DNA of 10,088 nucleotides from Pseudomonadota bacterium (GTDB taxonomy: Bacteria > Pseudomonadota > Gammaproteobacteria > Burkholderiales > Gallionellaceae): positions 1 through 10,088 of the forward strand of contig JAJXTT010000037.1 of assembly GCA_021783525.1 (NCBI GenBank). The letters are read 5' to 3'. Below, in pieces: positions 5,593 through 10,088 of this stretch. The notes under the pieces are model-generated. The model was not told the DNA's origin. It saw only the letters and a list, made by a program, of their open reading frames with translations, and made no database searches. The number at the start of each line of letters is the position of its first letter. The stretch's first letter is position 1. A program made the translations under genes and the position numbers.

Positions 5593-6536
5593 CGTCCCTG
5601 ACCGAGCAGTGCGCCAACAAAATCCTCGGCCACGAACGGCCTCAAATCATCCAGACCTTCGCCCACGCCGATGAATCGCACCGGGATAGGGTGCGCCTTC
5701 GCGATGGCGGCGATGACGCCGCCTTTGGCCGTGCCATCCAGTTTGGTCAGCACCAGGCCGGTGACATTCAGCGCGTCGTCGAAAGCCTTGACCTGCGACA
5801 GCGCGTTCTGCCCGGTGTTGGCGTCCAGCACCAGCAGTATCTCATGCGGCGCGCCGGGAAGAGCTTTGGCGATCACACGTTTTACTTTCTTGATCTCCTC
5901 CATCAGGTGCGCTTGCGTGGTCAGGCGTCCGGCGGTATCTGCCAGCACGATGTCGATGCCGCGCGCCTGTGCCGCCTGCACGGCGTCGTAGATCACGGCG
6001 GCCGCGTCGCCGCTCTGCTGTGCAACGACGGTGACATTGTTGCGCTTGCCCCATTCCATGAGTTGTTCGCGCGCCGCTGCGCGGAAAGTGTCACCCGCGG
6101 CCAGCAGCACCGATTTGCCCTGGCCCTGGAAGTGCTTGGCAAGTTTGCCGATGGATGTGGTCTTGCCCGCGCCGTTGACACCGCACAACATGATGACGAA
6201 AGGTTTGTGAACGCCGGTGTCCAGCGATTGCGCCAGAGGCTGCAACATCTTGAGCAGGGCGTGCGCCAGCGCTTCCTTCAATTCGCCGGCTTCGGTCAAC
6301 CGCTCTTCCTTCACGTGGCGGCGCACGTCAGCCAGCAGTAAACGCGTCGCGTCCATGCCCACATCGGCGGTAATGAGAATGGTTTCCAGCTCTTCGTAGA
6401 GGTCTTCGTCTATCCTGCCGCCGGGAACCAGAAGGGCGGTGAGCTGTCCACCAGTGCGCGCCAGACCGTCCGTCAACCTGGACAGCCAGCTTGCCGATTC
6501 GGCGGACGCGGGAGTCTTTTTCAGAAAACTAAACAT
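5589..6536 (-). CDS. ftsY: Signal recognition particle receptor FtsY
   Basis: A 315-residue SRP-receptor GTPase that docks SRP-ribosome complexes on the inner membrane for co-translational insertion of membrane proteins. The N domain spans about 35-105 and the G domain 110-315. GTPase motifs are complete: G1 GVNGAGKTT (119-127), G2 DTFRAAA (149-155), G3 DTAGR (200-204), G4 TKLD (264-267), plus the SRP-GTPase insertion box between G2 and G3. The acidic A domain, ~200 residues in E. coli, is reduced here to about 34 residues, beginning MFSFLKK, a short basic-hydrophobic start followed by a predicted amphipathic helix (16-35) that likely contacts lipid. This short form is known in many bacteria. 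The upstream ATG has no good Shine-Dalgarno sequence. It is the first gene of ftsYEX and divergent from the M16 peptidase genes. Confidence 0.96.
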   Translation of the reverse strand: MFSFLKKTPASAESASWLSRLTDGLARTGGQLTALLVPGGRIDEDLYEELETILITADVGMDATRLLLADVRRHVKEERLTEAGELKEALAHALLKMLQPLAQSLDTGVHKPFVIMLCGVNGAGKTTSIGKLAKHFQGQGKSVLLAAGDTFRAAAREQLMEWGKRNNVTVVAQQSGDAAAVIYDAVQAAQARGIDIVLADTAGRLTTQAHLMEEIKKVKRVIAKALPGAPHEILLVLDANTGQNALSQVKAFDDALNVTGLVLTKLDGTAKGGVIAAIAKAHPIPVRFIGVGEGLDDLRPFVAEDFVGALLGQGR

Positions 6537-6565
6537 GCAAGGGTATTCGGGTGTGGAAGAAATGT

Positions 6566-6593
6566 CGCATAATGCATGCTCATTTTATGTCAA
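6566..6593 (-). promoter_or_regulatory. Candidate ftsY promoter
   Basis: On the minus strand a perfect -35 hexamer TTGACA (6593-6588) is followed after 16 bases by TATGCG (6571-6566), a weak -10. The transcript would start about 20 bases before the ftsY ATG. On the plus strand CATAAT (6568-6573) overlaps it and could be the -10 of the divergent M16 genes, but no good -35 accompanies it. Confidence 0.4.
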
Positions 6594-6616
6594 TCGCGCA
6601 TTCATGGGATAAGGAA

Positions 6617-7975
6617 ATGAGAATCCGGTTAATTGTTGTCGCGCTGTTGCTTCAGATTTCGTCCGTTGCGCAGGCGGAAGTGTATGAAAAGACCCTGGGC
6701 AACGGGCTCAAGGTCATTGTGAAGGAAGATCACCGTGCCCCGGTGCTGGTGCAGCAGGTGTGGTACCACACGGGCAGCATGGATGAGAAGACGGGAACCA
6801 CAGGCGTGGCGCATGTGCTGGAACACATGATGTTCAAGGGGACCCGGAAAGTTCCGGCCGGGCAGTTCTCCAAGATCATCGCGGCGGCAGGCGGGCGCGA
6901 AAATGCGTTTACCAGCTACGATCACACCGCATATTTCCAGCAATTGCATAAGTCCAAACTGGCTTTGGCGATGGAGCTCGAATCGGATCGCATGCACAAT
7001 CTGCAAATGGCCGAAAAGGAGTTCAACAAGGAGATCAAGGTGGTGATGGAAGAGCGTCGTTGGCGCACCGACGATGATCCCCACTCGCTGATGTACGAAA
7101 AGCTGATGGCGACCGCGTTCTCCGAACATCCCTATCATCACCCGGTGATCGGCTGGATGATCGATATCCAGAACATGACCGCTGCCGATGCACTGAACTG
7201 GTACAAGAGCTGGTACGCACCCAACAATGCGACGCTGGTGATCGCGGGCGACGTCAAGGCGAGCGAGGTATTTGCGTTGGCCCAGCGATATTACGGCGGA
7301 ATTCCCGCGGTGAAATTGCCTCAGCGAAAGGCCGTTGGCGAAGCGGCGCAGCTCGGTATCCAGCGTATCGTGGTCAAGGCGCCCGCAGAGCTTCCGTATC
7401 TGATCATGGCCTACCATGCACCGACCCTGCGCGATGCGGAGAAGGACTGGAAGCCGTACGCCCTGGAAATGCTGGCCGGCGTGCTGGACGGCAACAGTTC
7501 GGCGCGGTTGAACAAGGCACTGGTGCGCGACCAGCAAGTGGCAATGGATGTGGGTACCGGCTATGACAGCGTGGCACGGGGGCCGGGCATGTTCGTGCTG
7601 GAAGGAACGCCGCGGGAAGGCAAGAGTGTGGGCGATGTGGAAAGCGCCATACGCGAGCAGCTTGCATTGCTGGTGCGCGATGGTGTGAACGCTGACGAGT
7701 TGCAGCGCGTCAAGGCGCAAGTGATGGCAGGCGAGGTCTACAAGCGCGATTCGGTGTTCTATCAGGCGATGCAGATCGGCCAGATGGAAAGCGATGGTCT
7801 GTCATACAAGGACATACCGGTGATGTTGCAGAAGTTGCAGGCGGTCACGGCGCAGCAAGTACAGGACGTGGCAAGAGAGATATTCAACGATGACCAGTTG
7901 ACGGTCGCGACGCTTGATCCGCAGCCGCTGTCGGACAAACCCAGGCACACCGGAGGAGCCTCCCATGTTCACTAG
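6617..7975 (+). CDS. Exported M16 zinc metallopeptidase, catalytic subunit
   Basis: A 452-residue M16 (pitrilysin/MPP-like, M16B) peptidase. A signal peptide covers residues 1-20 (MRIRLIVVALLLQISSVAQA, then EVYEK), so it acts in the periplasm. The inverted zinc motif is intact: H66, E69 (general base), H70 in HVLEH, with third ligand E146, 76 residues after H70 as in MPP-beta. The C-terminal half is the second M16 domain, but the R/Y substrate-binding pair is incomplete: where AYS is usual it reads AMD. The following gene shows the opposite pattern, so the two probably form a heterodimer, as described for split M16 proteases. The frame is open up to 6551, but the ATG at 6617 is chosen because it places the signal peptide at the N-terminus and has GGGATAAGG just upstream. 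Its end overlaps the next gene by 11 bases. Confidence 0.92.
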   Translation: MRIRLIVVALLLQISSVAQAEVYEKTLGNGLKVIVKEDHRAPVLVQQVWYHTGSMDEKTGTTGVAHVLEHMMFKGTRKVPAGQFSKIIAAAGGRENAFTSYDHTAYFQQLHKSKLALAMELESDRMHNLQMAEKEFNKEIKVVMEERRWRTDDDPHSLMYEKLMATAFSEHPYHHPVIGWMIDIQNMTAADALNWYKSWYAPNNATLVIAGDVKASEVFALAQRYYGGIPAVKLPQRKAVGEAAQLGIQRIVVKAPAELPYLIMAYHAPTLRDAEKDWKPYALEMLAGVLDGNSSARLNKALVRDQQVAMDVGTGYDSVARGPGMFVLEGTPREGKSVGDVESAIREQLALLVRDGVNADELQRVKAQVMAGEVYKRDSVFYQAMQIGQMESDGLSYKDIPVMLQKLQAVTAQQVQDVAREIFNDDQLTVATLDPQPLSDKPRHTGGASHVH

Positions 7976-9341
7976 ACTCCTTAGACTCCTTTCTGTCGCA
8001 ATTCTTCTGGGTGCGGCAGGCACCGCGCTTGCGACTCCGCAAATACAGCATTGGCAGGCGGCGAGCGGCGCCCGTGTGTACTTTGTGGAAGACCACGGTT
8101 TGCCGATGCTGGATGTGGCAGTGAGCTTCCCCGCCGGCAGCGGCTTCGATGCGGCCGGCAAAGTGGGGGTGGCGAACATGACATTCGGCATGCTCGACCT
8201 GGGTTCGCAAGGCCTGAGCGAAGATGACATCGCACGCAAACTGGCGGACATCGGTGCGCAAATGGGCGATCAGTTTGATCCCGACCGGGCCGGATTGACC
8301 CTGCGCACCTTGAGCAGCGCGGCGGAGCGGGATGCGGCACTGGATATCCTGGCGCGCTGTCTGCAGCAACCCCTGTTCCCCGACGCGATACTGCAGCGGG
8401 AAAAGGCACGCCTGATCGCCTCCCTGAAAGAGTCCGAGACACAACCGGAAAGCATCGCAGACAAGGCGTTTGCCAAAGCGGTGTTCGGCGCGCACCCGTA
8501 TGGATGGCGTACCGAAACTGCGGACATAGAGAAGATCCAGCGCGCCGACCTTGAGAACTTCTACCACACGCACTACAGCGCAAAACACGCCGTGGTCGCC
8601 CTGATGGGGGATATTACCCGTGCGCAGGCGGAAGCCATTGCGCAGCAACTGACTGGCGGCTTGCCCGCGGGCGATGCCGATGCGCATATCGCGCCGGTTA
8701 CCATACGCATCCAGCCCAGCGAGCAGCGCATCCCGCATCCCGCCAGCCAGAGCCATATCCTGATCGGGGCGCCGGGAATCGCGCGCAACGATGAAGATTA
8801 TTTTCCGTTGTATGTCGGCAACTACATTCTGGGGGGAGGGGGCTTTGTCTCGCGCCTGATGAACGAGGTGCGCGAGAAACGCGGCATGGCGTACAGCATC
8901 TATAGCTACTTTATGCCGATGCAGCAGCCCGGCGCGTTCCAGATCGGCCTGCAGACCAAGAAAGAACAGGCGGACGAATCGCTGCGCTTGGTGCGCCAGA
9001 CCTTGCGCACGTTTGTGGACAAGGGCGTAACCGAAAAGGAACTGCGCGCTGCCAAGCAGAACATCATCGGCGGATTTCCCCTGCGCATCGACAGCAATAA
9101 AAAGATACTGGATTACCTCAGCGTGATCGGCTTCTACGAATTGCCACTGACCTATCTGGATGACTTCACCGCCAAAGTGGAAAAAGTCACTGCCAAACAG
9201 ATACACGATGCGTTCAAGCGCCGCATCGACCCGGATGCGCTGGCAACGGTGATTGTCGGTGCGCCAACGGCAGGCAACCCGCAACCTGCCTCAGCGCACG
9301 CGGAATCGGTGCCAGGGGACGCGGAGAAGCCAAATAAATAA
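7965..9341 (+). CDS. Exported M16 peptidase-like protein, non-catalytic subunit
   Basis: A 458-residue M16-fold protein with a signal peptide (residues 1-23, ending GTALA). The zinc motif is lost: at the place of HxxEH the sequence reads N71-M-T-F-G75, so it cannot bind the catalytic zinc in the usual way. In its C-terminal domain the R/Y motif is intact: R303, R306 and Y310 in EVREKRGMAYS, the segment that in M16 enzymes helps bind substrate. It therefore complements the preceding protein, and an active/inactive periplasmic heterodimer is inferred. Substrates are unknown; M16B proteins degrade peptides. GGAGGAG at 7952-7958 lies six bases before the ATG, inside the upstream gene, which overlaps by 11 bases, so the pair is co-translated. 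The last ~20 residues are a polar low-complexity tail rich in A, P and E. Confidence 0.92.
   Translation: MFTRLLRLLSVAILLGAAGTALATPQIQHWQAASGARVYFVEDHGLPMLDVAVSFPAGSGFDAAGKVGVANMTFGMLDLGSQGLSEDDIARKLADIGAQMGDQFDPDRAGLTLRTLSSAAERDAALDILARCLQQPLFPDAILQREKARLIASLKESETQPESIADKAFAKAVFGAHPYGWRTETADIEKIQRADLENFYHTHYSAKHAVVALMGDITRAQAEAIAQQLTGGLPAGDADAHIAPVTIRIQPSEQRIPHPASQSHILIGAPGIARNDEDYFPLYVGNYILGGGGFVSRLMNEVREKRGMAYSIYSYFMPMQQPGAFQIGLQTKKEQADESLRLVRQTLRTFVDKGVTEKELRAAKQNIIGGFPLRIDSNKKILDYLSVIGFYELPLTYLDDFTAKVEKVTAKQIHDAFKRRIDPDALATVIVGAPTAGNPQPASAHAESVPGDAEKPNK
9323..9336 (+). promoter_or_regulatory. Possible RBS and ATA start of rsmD
   Basis: GGAG (9323-9326) lies seven bases before an ATA codon (9334-9336) that sits exactly where RsmD proteins normally begin (Asn-Lys-Val-Arg-Ile-Ile-Gly-Gly follows). 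The spacing is ideal, but ATA is a very rare initiation codon. The site lies within the last codons of the preceding gene, whose stop is at 9339-9341. Confidence 0.4.
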
Positions 9342-9873
9342 GGTTCGCATCATCGGCGGCACCCTTCGCAGCCGCCTGATCGAATTTCCGGATGCCGAAG
9401 GGTTGCGGCCAACGCCCGACCGGGTGCGCGAAACGCTTTTCAACTGGCTGGGGCAAACGCTGTACGGCAAGCGCTGCCTGGACTTGTTCGCGGGGAGCGG
9501 CGCGTTGGGGTTTGAAGCCGCTTCGCGCGGCGCGGAGCAGGTGCTGATGGTGGAAAATAACCGCGCCGTATACCAGTCGCTCCTGGCAAACGCCAAAAAA
9601 TTGGGGTTGAGCAATGTAGCCTTGCGCTGCGAGGATGGGCTAAAATTCGCCCGGCAAGAAAACGGGCTGTTTGACGTGGTCTTTCTTGACCCCCCCTTTA
9701 AAAGCGATTTACTGCCCCGGATACTTCCCCTGCTGGAAAACAGCCTGGCGCCAGGCGGGGTGGTCTACCTTGAAAGCGGAACACCATTCGAACCCGATGC
9801 GGCCTGGCAGGAGTTGAAGCGGGCCAGGGCGGGGGCGGTGCATTACCAACTGATAGAGCGTAAACAAGCATGA
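9334..9873 (+). CDS. rsmD: RsmD, 16S rRNA (guanine966-N2)-methyltransferase
   Basis: A SAM-dependent methyltransferase that modifies G966 of 16S rRNA in the 30S subunit. Visible are the RsmD N-terminal signature NKVRIIGG and LRPTPDRVRETLFNWL, the SAM-binding motif I LDLFAGSGALGFEAASRGA, the acidic motif II (VEN), and catalytic motif IV DPPF in VVFLDPPF. From the ATA at 9334 it has 179 residues; E. coli RsmD has 198. The start is uncertain: there is no ATG, GTG or TTG between 9262 and the conserved N-terminus. The nearest normal in-frame starts, TTG 9253 and GTG 9259, would add 25-27 residues translated from the overlapping M16 gene, with a composition unlike RsmD (arginine- and glutamine-rich). 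I favour ATA with its RBS but only moderately. Its stop overlaps coaD (ATGA), the usual rsmD-coaD coupling. Confidence 0.88.
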   Translation: MNKVRIIGGTLRSRLIEFPDAEGLRPTPDRVRETLFNWLGQTLYGKRCLDLFAGSGALGFEAASRGAEQVLMVENNRAVYQSLLANAKKLGLSNVALRCEDGLKFARQENGLFDVVFLDPPFKSDLLPRILPLLENSLAPGGVVYLESGTPFEPDAAWQELKRARAGAVHYQLIERKQA

Positions 9874-10088
9874 TAAAAGTGGTTTATCCGGGGACTTTCG
9901 ATCCCATCACGCGCGGGCATGAAGATGTCGTGCGGCGCGCCGCAGGCCTGTTTGGCGAAGTGGTGGTGGCGATCGCGGCCAGTCGCAGTGCGACGCTGTT
10001 TACGCTGGATGAGCGGGTGGCCATGGCGCGCGAGGTGTTCGCCGGTTTCGGCAACGTCAAGGTCGAGGGCTTCGACAGCCTGCTGATG
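9870..10088 (+). CDS. coaD: CoaD, phosphopantetheine adenylyltransferase (3' end outside window)
   Basis: The first 73 codons of the enzyme that transfers AMP from ATP to 4'-phosphopantetheine, giving dephospho-CoA, the penultimate step of coenzyme A synthesis. It starts MIKVVYPGTFDPITRGHEDV: the nucleotidyltransferase-superfamily motif is seen in TFDP (9-12) and TRGH (14-17), where H17 is the catalytic histidine. VVVAIAAS and LFTLDERVAMA follow as in the E. coli enzyme, and the ~160-residue protein is cut after about 45%. The ATG overlaps the rsmD stop by four bases, so it is coupled to rsmD. Confidence 0.97.
   Translation, partial: MIKVVYPGTFDPITRGHEDVVRRAAGLFGEVVVAIAASRSATLFTLDERVAMAREVFAGFGNVKVEGFDSLLM

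Noticed and set aside
4013..5601. Long plus-strand open frames (264 and 218 codons) opposite ftsX and ftsE
   Set aside because: Both are antisense to secure cell-division genes and show Gln/Gly-rich sequence with no family resemblance.
6551..6616. Upstream starts (GTG 6551, ATG 6587) for the first M16 gene
   Set aside because: They lack ribosome binding sites and would bury the signal peptide behind up to 22 polar residues.
6629..7720. A 363-codon open frame on the minus strand opposite the first M16 gene
   Set aside because: His- and Arg-rich translation without domain motifs, antisense to a gene with an intact zinc motif and signal peptide.
7884..9284. A 466-codon open frame on the minus strand opposite the second M16 gene
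   Set aside because: It lies wholly antisense to a well-supported peptidase gene, shows no recognisable domain, and its composition is that of a shadow of GC-rich codons.

Overview
The window looks like ordinary chromosome from a Gram-negative proteobacterium. It is most likely a betaproteobacterium of the Nitrosomonadales/Gallionellaceae type: moderately GC-rich, with the order ftsX-ftsE-ftsY divergent from an M16 peptidase pair followed by rsmD and coaD. This placement rests on gene order and protein resemblance only; no rRNA or other direct taxonomic marker is present. I see no insertion sequence, phage gene, tRNA, rRNA or CRISPR array, and no gap above 300 bases without a gene.

Left part (1-1247): the 3' end of pmbA/tldE, then a stand-alone zinc-binding CZB-domain protein with its own good sigma70-type promoter. 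A perfect 16-bp hairpin lies between this gene and a convergent gene for a 61-residue two-helix membrane protein, and probably terminates both.

Middle part (1368-3902): a nitric-oxide/oxygen cluster. On the minus strand a group I truncated hemoglobin is followed 14-17 bases later by a [2Fe-2S]/FAD/NAD(P)H reductase. Divergent to them is nsrR, the iron-sulfur NO-sensing repressor. The shared intergenic region holds a near-consensus NsrR operator and three helically phased CTTAAC elements. A bacteriohemerythrin gene converges on nsrR. The natural reading is an NsrR-controlled NO-detoxification unit in which the heme and reductase parts, fused in flavohemoglobin Hmp, are made as two proteins. 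This is the most interesting part of the window.

Right part (4037-10088): on the minus strand ftsY, ftsE and ftsX form a tight operon (membrane targeting by SRP receptor, and the FtsEX divisome ABC complex), with both junctions being ATGA overlaps. Divergent from ftsY are two exported M16 peptidase-like proteins, the first with an intact zinc site and the second without one, probably forming an active/inactive heterodimer. They are followed by rsmD (16S rRNA m2G966 methyltransferase), which has no normal start codon at the expected place, and by the start of coaD (phosphopantetheine adenylyltransferase), joined to rsmD by another ATGA overlap and cut by the window edge.
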